Assembly (NCBI RefSeq): GCF_000191065.1
Contig: NZ_GL872283.1
Location: 434,885-498,884, forward strand
Source of the DNA: Prevotella multiformis DSM 16608
GTDB taxonomy: Bacteria; Bacteroidota; Bacteroidia; Bacteroidales; Bacteroidaceae
Direction of reading: 5' to 3'
DNA length: 64,000 bases
Under the pieces are notes generated by a model. It searched no databases. It saw only the letters and a list, made by a program, of their open reading frames with translations, and had not been told where the DNA came from. Both the position numbers and the translations under genes were made by a program. Below, piece after piece: positions 48,701 to 54,342 of the stretch (positions within the stretch are counted from its first letter, which is position 1; the number at the start of each line of letters is the position of its first letter).

Positions 48701-49761
48701 CCCTTCAGCTTTTTTGCTGTAAGACTGCCGTTCGCCTTTGCAAACTCGTCGGGATCCATGCCTTTCTCGAGACGGATGCAGCGTACTTTTGCGCCGGCCT
48801 TCAGCAGCAGCTCACAATTTTTCAGCGATGCCTTGATGCCGGCAGCGTCGGCATCGTAAATCATGACGATATCATCTGTGAAGCGAAGCAGCAGCTTTAC
48901 TTGGTCATCGGTGAATGCCGTCCCGCTTCCACCGACTACATTCTCTACACCAACCTTATGTAGAGACATAACGTCAAACTGACCTTCGACAAGATACGCG
49001 AAGCCTTCCTTTCCTATGCTCTTGCGTGCCTGGTATAATCCGAAGATGTGTTTCCCTTTCGTGAACAGTGGCGTTTCACCCGTGTTCACATATTTGCCTG
49101 TCCTCTCTCTTGGAGTAACGATCCGGCCGGAGAAACCTATGACATGGCCTTGCATATCATAGAACGGGAACATTAATCTGTCACGGAACCTGTCGTATAA
49201 GCGACCTTCGCTATTACCCAGTACATCTACTTCCTGCAATAGCTCTTGTGAATATCCGGCTTTTGAAAGTTCTGAAAGGGCGAGGTTGCCCATGGGAGCA
49301 TAGCCGACGCCGAAGTCGGTCAGTGCTTTGTCTGAAAGGCTATACCCACGGGAAGCAAGAAAGCTCTCTGCCTGGGCAAGGTTCTTCTGAAAGAACTTCG
49401 CTGCGGCATCTATTGCGATACGCTGCGCCTCCTTCTTCTTGTAAGCGGCTTCCTCCTCCGGAGAGAGTTCCTTTGCAGGAAATTCTATTCCGGCCTGCAC
49501 GGCACACCAGCGCAGGGCTTCCATAAAGCTGAGGTTCAGATGGTGCTGCACGAAGGAGATTACGTCACCACTCGCTCCGCATACGAAGCAGTGGTAGGTC
49601 TGCCTTGACGGACTGACGACCATAGAAGGAGAATGGTCGTCGTGAAAAGGGCACACACCCTTGTAATTCGCACCCGTCTTGTGCAGGTGCGTAAAGGTTT
49701 CTATTACATTTACAATGTTTAAGGCCGACTTGACCTTTTCAATGAAATTCTTGTCAACCAT
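45787..49761 (-). CDS. Primase-helicase fusion (CHC2-Toprim plus D5-like ATPase)
   Basis: 1324 aa. N-terminal CHC2 zinc finger with Cys37, His40, Cys58 and Cys61 (CPFHDDHSP, YHCFVCGASGDVI). DnaG-type core follows, with Toprim VEGQFDVMSLH near 257 and IYDADAAG near 300. A long middle region precedes a C-terminal superfamily-3-like ATPase: GPMSSGKTQIA near 895, VPVVLDEYNN near 945, and ICGQETPQRDDNALMSRVIV. It would synthesise primers and unwind phage DNA in one polypeptide, acting at the origin-like region just downstream. It ends in an acidic, Pro-rich tail. The gene follows the SANT-like gene by 3 bp. Confidence 0.9.
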   Translation of the reverse strand: MVDKNFIEKVKSALNIVNVIETFTHLHKTGANYKGVCPFHDDHSPSMVVSPSRQTYHCFVCGASGDVISFVQHHLNLSFMEALRWCAVQAGIEFPAKELSPEEEAAYKKKEAQRIAIDAAAKFFQKNLAQAESFLASRGYSLSDKALTDFGVGYAPMGNLALSELSKAGYSQELLQEVDVLGNSEGRLYDRFRDRLMFPFYDMQGHVIGFSGRIVTPRERTGKYVNTGETPLFTKGKHIFGLYQARKSIGKEGFAYLVEGQFDVMSLHKVGVENVVGGSGTAFTDDQVKLLLRFTDDIVMIYDADAAGIKASLKNCELLLKAGAKVRCIRLEKGMDPDEFAKANGSLTAKKLKGLTEPFPKAFKRMLLPRGCKDETVITDCLNSICSLVACVQDSVLRLEYVKSIAEDFRSRIGIIDNKVRSIRTRLKESSVQTNTQTGIFGIDALKENIESDRPAIITSVMQDFLDGYGEEPIVFVSGRPSGNDIQELRRVYCYFVSSETGCSIADDGDENNYLHTLAEMYRAGIKIEMIFSDSTGSFLDYYIALHGKFLENFNGDRVPLVSRCIELTSYADDTVITINRNHYCSVLKLTKGQFDEIRKPFVLKRKSAMKVSMQADNLEDEEFDVNEPPDYVQENEEYRRMWKECGYYPRLNKKSEPVCYMFRNKNGNGMTQVADFFMTPLLHIFSDDFEQNKRVLRINRRYYETPIYIEIPSKAMLKMSSIEEVLINYEAVNFNGEEWQWKAIKTYMSRHFVMCSEVKTYGNQQSEGMSRKADEQFFAFANGIFHNVEGAWRFDPVNELGVVTHNKNNYYLPAFSTIYAGSGKQSDKYELISQLVYKEVPAEKKVSFEKWASLMNQVYKINDNGKWALVFAIMCAFRSNIHCIDRLFTAPFFMGPMSSGKTQIAISIRSLFISPNIPIFNLNTGTDAAMATIMGMFKDVPVVLDEYNNKDISDTKFQALKGIVYDGDGKQKRKGTSGREIENDKVFAPVIICGQETPQRDDNALMSRVIVCEVPKPRNRTPEEVRIFEELKTIEDPNKIGLSNVLLQILELRPMFMDHFRHLKQEAYNELKQDVINSGEMDRLMKTASLFLGTVKLIEQYSSLRLPFTYAEFFKIAQEKIRFQLSLIRSTDKLAMFFTAVNNMIDTKQIIEGREFLIEQPKKVTGKDSRGDSKTFTFEAGSNIMFLRLSAVFSIFDRSGYNNENSTLSTIEQNLRSHVSYIGTVSSRRFTWEETVDDVRYDDKVTMVKIRKQKSTSTSAIIIDYDKFVESYNIDYRREYPEDGSQDSRPVKTEATNTTEEPQKKPLPQDLPFEPADGSAEPF

Positions 49762-49764
49762 AAT

Positions 49765-50166
49765 TTATTCCTCGGTTTCCTCAAACAGTTCCAACTGGCG
49801 TGAACCAAGTTCCTCCTGCATCGTTATGCCAAGATAGTCTGCCACGGCAGCATACTCTTTACTGCTGATGGCCTTTCTACCATAATATAAATCCCAAAAT
49901 CGACGCTGATTTATTTCTGTTTCCGTGTAAAAGACTCTCGTTGGAGTGAAGTCTTCCGGGTGGCGGAACTTTATCTTCAACATCTCCATAAGGATATTGC
50001 GCTTGACTTGCAATCCGACAGTAAGGCGATTGCGCAAGCAAAAGAGGCGAACAGACATAGAACTTCTGTTCAAAACTCTGCCCATCTGGTCAAAGGTCAG
50101 TTTGCCAAGATTCTGTTTTACGAAGCTCTCTTCAGGCTCCGTCCATCGTTTATTCGCAGCTTTCAT
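49765..50166 (-). CDS. SANT/Myb-like DNA-binding protein
   Basis: 133 aa. RWTEPEESFVKQNLGKLTFDQMGRVLNRSSMSVRLFCLRNRL is a SANT/Myb-like helix-turn-helix with the initial Trp. The C-terminal half has YYGRKAISSKEYAAVADYLGITMQEEL, an HTH-3-like segment. Placed 3 bp before the primase-helicase, it may regulate or assist replication. Confidence 0.75.
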   Translation of the reverse strand: MKAANKRWTEPEESFVKQNLGKLTFDQMGRVLNRSSMSVRLFCLRNRLTVGLQVKRNILMEMLKIKFRHPEDFTPTRVFYTETEINQRRFWDLYYGRKAISSKEYAAVADYLGITMQEELGSRQLELFEETEE

Positions 50167-50204
50167 AAATTTACGACTTTTAGTTAGAATATTTCTTCGA
50201 AAGA

Positions 50205-50564
50205 TTAATTTATTAATTTAATCTTATACCTATCATAAAAAAGCTCAATAGCCCAATTGGGTATGTGCGATTTGAATATCGCAGAATTATCACAATTATC
50301 ACTTTTATGATCTTCTATGTAACTCTCAAGTTTAGCCACATATTTTTTTACTAACTCGCAGAAATCTGCATCAGGAATTTCTCCTCCTTTCAGTCTAAAT
50401 CTTTCTTTTACATATTGTAAATCCGAAAGGAAAGACTTGTTATAAACAAAAGATTCGTTATTACCATGTACGTATACAACTGCAAGAATTCTCGCACATG
50501 TATCCATACTTATTGCCGGAATATTAGCCGATATGCACGTTTTATTCCATAAGTCCCTTAACAT
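50205..50564 (-). CDS. Hypothetical early protein (119 aa)
   Basis: No domain recognised. Helical: MDTCARILAVVYVHGNN, LSDLQYVKERFRLKGGEIPDADFCELVKKYVAKLESYIEDHK, FKSHIPNWAIELFYDRYKIK. It lies 40 bp after the serine recombinase gene on the same strand and is markedly AT-rich. Confidence 0.62.
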   Translation of the reverse strand: MLRDLWNKTCISANIPAISMDTCARILAVVYVHGNNESFVYNKSFLSDLQYVKERFRLKGGEIPDADFCELVKKYVAKLESYIEDHKSDNCDNSAIFKSHIPNWAIELFYDRYKIKLIN

Positions 50565-50603
50565 TTCAATCTCCTCACTTTTAATTGTCCATCCAAAAAT
50601 TAG

Positions 50604-51257
50604 CTAATGATAGACACCATACTCTTCCCACCCTTTCTGCATGCAATTTATTGGTGTATGAAGTCCTGTATAGACAAGATATCGGTAAAAGGTGGTTTTT
50701 GATACTTTCAACTTTTTGGCAACAACTGTTTTCTCTGTTCCTTTATTAAGTTCCTTGATAATCCATTCATGCCTGTTGACACATTTGGGGTTAAGCCTAC
50801 AACGAAATCCTTTGGGATGCCCAAGTTTTGCGCCTTCTGCCTTCTTTCGTGCTAATGCCTCCTTGGTTCGTTGGCTGATAAGATTACGTTCTATCTCTGC
50901 TGAAAGTCCGAAAGCGAAGGCGAGGACTTTGCTCTGAATATCATCCCCAAGGCGATAGTTATCCTTGATAGTCCACATGCGACATTCTTTTGTCATGCAG
51001 ATATTCAGTATCTCCATAATCATAAATAGGTTACGACCAAGGCGAGACAATTCACTGCAAATGATAATATCGTCCTTTTTTACCTTTTTAAGTAACCTGC
51101 CAAGTTCTCGTTTGCTATAGTTCTTTGTACCACTGATAGTTTCTTCTATCCAGTCGTCAATTGAAAGATTTTGATGTTTACAAAAGTTGGTAATCTCAAA
51201 ACGTTGATTCTCTACCGTTTGCTTATCGCTGCTAACTCTGATATACCCGTATATCAT
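50604..51257 (-). CDS. Serine recombinase (invertase/resolvase family, Mpi-like)
   Basis: 217 aa. Resolvase domain: YGYIRVSSDKQTVENQRFEI with the catalytic Ser (residue 9), IICSELSRLGRNLFMIMEIL, VLAFAFGLSAEIERNLISQRTKEALARKKAEG. A short C-terminal HTH follows (GTEKTVVAKKLKVSKTTFYRYL). Length and sequence resemble the Bacteroides master invertase Mpi and related small invertases, not large serine integrases. Integration is already served by the tyrosine enzyme, so DNA inversion is the more likely role; its target is unknown. Confidence 0.88.
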   Translation of the reverse strand: MIYGYIRVSSDKQTVENQRFEITNFCKHQNLSIDDWIEETISGTKNYSKRELGRLLKKVKKDDIIICSELSRLGRNLFMIMEILNICMTKECRMWTIKDNYRLGDDIQSKVLAFAFGLSAEIERNLISQRTKEALARKKAEGAKLGHPKGFRCRLNPKCVNRHEWIIKELNKGTEKTVVAKKLKVSKTTFYRYLVYTGLHTPINCMQKGWEEYGVYH

Positions 51258-51273
51258 ATTTATATATTTTAAA

Positions 51274-51480
51274 TCAAACCATTTTTGGAAAGTTTTTTCT
51301 TTGCAAACATATAGCTATATACTCACTATCAAACCGCATAATCATTATATTGTCAGTTGGATGAAGACGCCCAAGTTGACTCTGAACATATACTCGAAGT
51401 GCTTCGTGTATTAGTCGAAGTTCTCGCTCTGACAAATCTTGGATAGAGAAGTTTCCCCAGTTATCTTTATCTATAAACAT
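51274..51480 (-). CDS. Small early protein (68 aa)
   Basis: MFIDKDNWGNFSIQDLSERELRLIHEALRVYV with ELRLIHEALRVYV helical and DNIMIMRFDSEYIAICLQR beta-like. Start overlaps the stop of the preceding 55-aa gene by 10 bp. Unknown function. Confidence 0.6.
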   Translation of the reverse strand: MFIDKDNWGNFSIQDLSERELRLIHEALRVYVQSQLGRLHPTDNIMIMRFDSEYIAICLQRKNFPKMV

Positions 51481-51638
51481 TTCTTTCTTAGATATTCTGT
51501 TACTCCCTGCCTGATCTTTTTTCGTACCGTTGGCGTTAATTTTAATTTTTGATTAGGATCCTTATAATGAAACTGAAGAGACATCCTAAATCCCATTTTG
51601 CGGAAAGCCTTTTTTCTAACTTTTCTAATGCTGGCCAT
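51471..51638 (-). CDS. Very basic small protein (55 aa)
   Basis: MASIRKVRKKAFRKMGFRMSLQ.., ending VRKKIRQGVTEYLRKKCL. About one third of residues are Lys or Arg, so nucleic-acid binding is likely. Overlaps the next gene by 10 bp and follows the 87-aa gene by 2 bp. Not recognised. Confidence 0.55.
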   Translation of the reverse strand: MASIRKVRKKAFRKMGFRMSLQFHYKDPNQKLKLTPTVRKKIRQGVTEYLRKKCL

Positions 51639-51640
51639 AG

Positions 51641-51904
51641 TTATTCAAATTTAAGGTCATACAATTTGTTTCTGTTAAGAGGGTAGCCTTTCACACGCTC
51701 CCATACACCATCCTCATTGGGTGCAATATATATGTCTTTTTTCAGACTGGTAGTGAAAGCATGACCGTTTTCATCCCATACGATACCTTTGCTGCCCTGG
51801 TGAGCAGTGACTTGACGGACATCAGAATGTCTTAATTTCACTTCATCGATAATGATGCCTAAGTTTAAAGCATCAATTGCTTTTTCAAAGTCCTTTGTTC
51901 TCAT
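51641..51904 (-). CDS. Small early protein (87 aa)
   Basis: MRTKDFEKAIDALNLGIIIDEVKLRHSDVRQVTAHQG, then a beta-rich half KGIVWDENGHAFTTSLKKDIYIAPNEDGVWERVKGYPLNRNKLYDLKFE. No family known. Its ATG overlaps the stop of the Cys-rich 42-aa gene (ATGA). Confidence 0.62.
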   Translation of the reverse strand: MRTKDFEKAIDALNLGIIIDEVKLRHSDVRQVTAHQGSKGIVWDENGHAFTTSLKKDIYIAPNEDGVWERVKGYPLNRNKLYDLKFE

Positions 51905-52029
51905 TGTTGTTTAGTTTTGGTTTCACATTCCTTTTCGAGGGCGTACTGAACGTACTTTTTCAGTTTAAGACAATACAGCCCATTGATACAGTTGCGATGG
52001 GATTCGCAGATCTGACACTCGTCATACAT
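51901..52029 (-). CDS. Cys-rich micro-protein (42 aa)
   Basis: MYDECQICESHRNCINGLYC, then LKLKKYVQYALEKECETKTKQQ. Cys at 5, 8, 14 and 20 (CxxC-x5-C-x5-C) suggest a small zinc or redox site. Stop/start overlaps on both sides (ATGTATGA with the Cro-like gene, ATGA with the 87-aa gene) argue that it is a real gene. Confidence 0.58.
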   Translation of the reverse strand: MYDECQICESHRNCINGLYCLKLKKYVQYALEKECETKTKQQ

Positions 52030-52219
52030 TTGGCCACAGTTCCTTTTCAGGAATATTCAGATAATCAGAGATGATCTTTCTTTTTAAAGCATCAGGAGTA
52101 CAATCCCCTCGAAGCCATCTGTAAACAGTAACATAAGATACTCTGCACAGTTTTTTCAAATCTGCCATTACCTCATTTCGCTGATTGGGCAGTGAATTAA
52201 CATACTCTTTAAACTCCAT
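52022..52219 (-). CDS. Cro-like helix-turn-helix regulator
   Basis: 65 aa: NEVMADLKKLCRVSYVTVYRWLRGDCTPDALKRKIISDYLNIPEKELWP, a compact HTH with recognition helix VTVYRWLRG. First gene of the minus-strand early operon and divergent from the repressor-like gene across a 153-bp control region, as in lambdoid immunity regions. Confidence 0.78.
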   Translation of the reverse strand: MEFKEYVNSLPNQRNEVMADLKKLCRVSYVTVYRWLRGDCTPDALKRKIISDYLNIPEKELWPNV

Positions 52220-52243
52220 TTCTAATCTTTTTTTATGTTTTCA

Positions 52244-52330
52244 TTGCACCGACGATCTTTTTTTGTTATTTTCGTAGCGCAAAAATTCTTTCATGATGCA
52301 AAGGTGCAACTTTTATTTGATATAAACAAA
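52244..52330 (-). promoter_or_regulatory. Early promoter and operator-like repeats
   Basis: Minus strand TTTG (52327-52330), 20 bp, CACCTTTG (52299-52306). The inverted pair TTGCACC (52244-52250) and GGTGCAA (52303-52309) has its second copy lying across the -7 box, a good place for repressor binding. Confidence 0.5.
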
Positions 52331-52372
52331 TAAATGAGTGATTATTTCTCTCATTTCTAAAATACAATAAAA

Positions 52373-52738
52373 ATGGCAGAAGAAACTATTACTGATCGGA
52401 TTGTAAAAATAATGACTAAAGAGGGGCATACGGTAAGTACATTTGCCAAAAAGCTGGGGATATCCTGGTCTTCGGCAAAAAACATCATCTCGGGCAGGAA
52501 CGCACCCAACTATGAAACGATAGTGAAGATAATAGAATGCTTTGATAGTATTGATGCTAACTGGCTGGTTATGGGGGAAAAGAGCATAAAAAAAACAGAG
52601 GAAGGAAAACTATATTCCATCATTTCCGCACAGCAGAAAACTATAGAGAGCCAGCTGAAGACTATCGACCGACTTACAGCGAAACTTGTAGAAAATATAC
52701 CAGAAGAATCTGGTAAAAAAGTGGAGGATGCCGTATAA
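52373..52738 (+). CDS. Phage repressor-like protein
   Basis: 121 aa. N-terminal HTH-3 domain: EGHTVSTFAKKLGISWSSAKNIISGRNAPNYETIVKIIECFDSIDANWLVMGE. The C-terminal ~50 residues form a coiled coil (LYSIISAQQKTIESQLKTIDRLTAKL), probably for oligomerisation. No LexA/S24 protease domain is present, so induction would need another signal or an antirepressor. It is the only plus-strand gene at this end and faces away from the Cro-like gene. Confidence 0.8.
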   Translation: MAEETITDRIVKIMTKEGHTVSTFAKKLGISWSSAKNIISGRNAPNYETIVKIIECFDSIDANWLVMGEKSIKKTEEGKLYSIISAQQKTIESQLKTIDRLTAKLVENIPEESGKKVEDAV

Positions 52739-52851
52739 TCAAGATGTATCCAAGAGGTATTCAAAAGTGATTTTACGGTATAATATCCCATAAACAAGAT
52801 TCCAAAAATCACTCAAATATTTGATTTATAAGCAGGTATGGAAACGATGTC

Positions 52852-52867
52852 GTCGGCGAGAAGTCGG
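52852..52867 (+). promoter_or_regulatory. Candidate integrase arm site, right
   Basis: GTCGGCGAGAAGTCGG, 15 of 16 positions equal to the site at 4054-4069. The rest of 52739-52940 shows no gene. Confidence 0.5.
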
Positions 52868-52940
52868 CGATATACAGCTAATAATATAAATATGCCCCAT
52901 TGAATATCAGTAAGTTAAAGTTAAACTTTATACAACCGAA

Positions 52941-52961
52941 AGTCCGGTCATCCCGACAGAA
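52941..52961 (+). repeat. attR core
   Basis: A followed by GTCCGGTCATCCCGACAGAA, identical to attL. The rest of the tRNA is absent here, so this is not a second tRNA gene. Confidence 0.93.
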
Positions 52962-52966
52962 AAAAA

Positions 52967-52999
52967 GGGAAGAAACCGCATGGTTTCTTCCCTTTCTGC
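52967..52999 (+). terminator. Original host terminator of tRNA-Pro
   Basis: GGGAAGAAACC-GCAT-GGTTTCTTCCC followed by TTTCTGCTTTTTT. Separated from its tRNA by prophage insertion; on excision it would again follow the tRNA. Confidence 0.8.
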
Positions 53000-53082
53000 T
53001 TTTTTGGGGGCTGCTGCCGACCGCTTTCCCGGCCGGAGGCTGGTGAGCCTGGACAGGCGCTGCCGCCCCTGCTTTCCGGCGG

Positions 53083-54042
53083 CTAAGACCTCTTCAGTCT
53101 CTCCCGGCAGTCTTCGAGTATCGCAAGCAGTTCGTCCTTCTTCGTGGCGCGGAGCATGGCGATGCGCGTCTGCTTGAAGTCGGGGATGCCCTTGAAGATG
53201 GGAGAGGCCGCCAGGTGCCGGCGGGTATGGAGAATGCCCCGGTATTCGTCAATGCGCTCCACGTTGATGCGCAGCATCTCTTCCAGGACGTCAATCTTGT
53301 CGTCGAGTGTGAGCTTTTCCGTTCCTTTTCCGAAGATCCACGGACAGCCGAAAGTGGCGCGGCCGATCATGACGGCATCCACACCGTACCGGTCGAACTT
53401 CTCTCGGGCATCCCCGACGTCCTTCACATCGCCGTTGCCGATGACCGGGATATGGATGCGGGGATTCTTCTTCACTTCGCCTATCAGAGTCCAGTCGGCG
53501 CTGCCGGTGTACATCTGCGCACGGGTCCGTCCGTGGATTGTCAGGGTCTGGATGCCACAGTCCTGGAGCTGTTCGGCAAGGTCGGTGATGATCAGGTGGT
53601 CGTGATCCCAGCCCAGCCGGGTCTTCACCGTGACAGGTACTTTGACCGCCTTGACCACCTCGCGGGTGATTTCCAGCAGCAGCGGAATGTTCTTCAGCAT
53701 CCCCGATCCGGCGCCTTTGTTCGCCACTTTCTTTACGGGGCAGCCGAAGTTGATGTCGATTACGTCAGGTCCTGCCTGTTCCACGATCCTGGCGGCTTCG
53801 ACCATTGAGGCTACATCCCTGCCGTAGATCTGTATGCCGACGGGACGCTCACGGTCGTCGATGACCATCTTGGAGAGTGTCGACCTGATGCTCCGGATGA
53901 TCGCATCTGCCGATACGAACTCGGTATAGACCATTGCCGCACCGAACCGTTTGCACATCTTCCGGAATCCGATGTCCGTCACGTCTTCCATCGGAGCCAG
54001 GAACAGGGGGCGTTCCCCGAAATCTATCGTTCCTATTTTCAT
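53083..54042 (-). CDS. dusB: tRNA-dihydrouridine synthase B
   Basis: 319 aa. FMN/NADPH-dependent reduction of a D-loop uridine to dihydrouridine. FLAPMEDVTDIGFRKMCKRFGA at the N-terminus, DVIDINFGCPVKKVANKGAGSGMLKN containing the catalytic Cys (GCP), VTVKTRLGWD, LTIHGRTRAQMYTG, VIGNGDVKD and VMIGRATFGCPWIF are all diagnostic. The start at 54042 gives the usual N-terminus; the -7 box lies only 5 bp before it, so the mRNA may be leaderless. Confidence 0.95.
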   Translation of the reverse strand: MKIGTIDFGERPLFLAPMEDVTDIGFRKMCKRFGAAMVYTEFVSADAIIRSIRSTLSKMVIDDRERPVGIQIYGRDVASMVEAARIVEQAGPDVIDINFGCPVKKVANKGAGSGMLKNIPLLLEITREVVKAVKVPVTVKTRLGWDHDHLIITDLAEQLQDCGIQTLTIHGRTRAQMYTGSADWTLIGEVKKNPRIHIPVIGNGDVKDVGDAREKFDRYGVDAVMIGRATFGCPWIFGKGTEKLTLDDKIDVLEEMLRINVERIDEYRGILHTRRHLAASPIFKGIPDFKQTRIAMLRATKKDELLAILEDCRERLKRS

Positions 54043-54047
54043 GGGTG

Positions 54048-54055
54048 CAAAGGTA
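54048..54055 (-). promoter_or_regulatory. -7 box of dusB
   Basis: TACCTTTG on the minus strand, ending 5 bp before the ATG. No clear -33 element. Between here and 54300 nothing else is recognised. Confidence 0.5.
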
Positions 54056-54299
54056 AGGAAAAGGCGTTGAAAAATGACAGGATAGAGATATTAAATGTGA
54101 ACGGCATCGCATCAATGAAGGGAAATGGCGGCAGATGAGCAGGAGAAGGTCGGGGCGGGGAGAGCCCGGCGTGCCGTCCGCATTGCGGTAAGAATGAGTG
54201 CAGCCAGAGCCTTGCCCGCAAGGAGCGGCGTATTCCGGCGTCATGCCTGAAGTCCTTCCTGGCTTGCAAGTTTGCAACCCGGTTGCAGAATATAATCCT

Positions 54300-54307
54300 T
54301 ATCTTTG
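54300..54307 (+). promoter_or_regulatory. -7 box of the P-type ATPase gene
   Basis: TATCTTTG, preceded by recurring TTGCA motifs (54264-54287) that could be a regulator site; the leader would be about 32 nt. Confidence 0.5.
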
Positions 54308-54342
54308 CGCCAGAATAACAGATCAGTAACAGGTTTTGTATT

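Larger units (their letters stand above)
3980..52961. mobile_element. Integrated siphovirus-like prophage, ~49 kb
   Basis: Bounded by a 21-bp perfect direct repeat (3980-4000 and 52941-52961) that contains the tRNA-Pro 3' end. It carries a tyrosine integrase at the left end and a repressor/Cro-like divergent pair at the right end. Between them are recognisable primase-helicase, prohead protease, capsid, terminase, portal, holin, lysin, tape-measure and tail genes. No tail sheath gene is evident, which suggests a siphovirus. All main modules have intact reading frames, so the prophage may be inducible. About 10 kb between the lysis and tail modules is accessory cargo. Confidence 0.95.

Noticed and set aside
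52941..52961. Second tRNA gene at the right end
   Set aside because: Only the last 16 nt of tRNA-Pro are present; it is attR.
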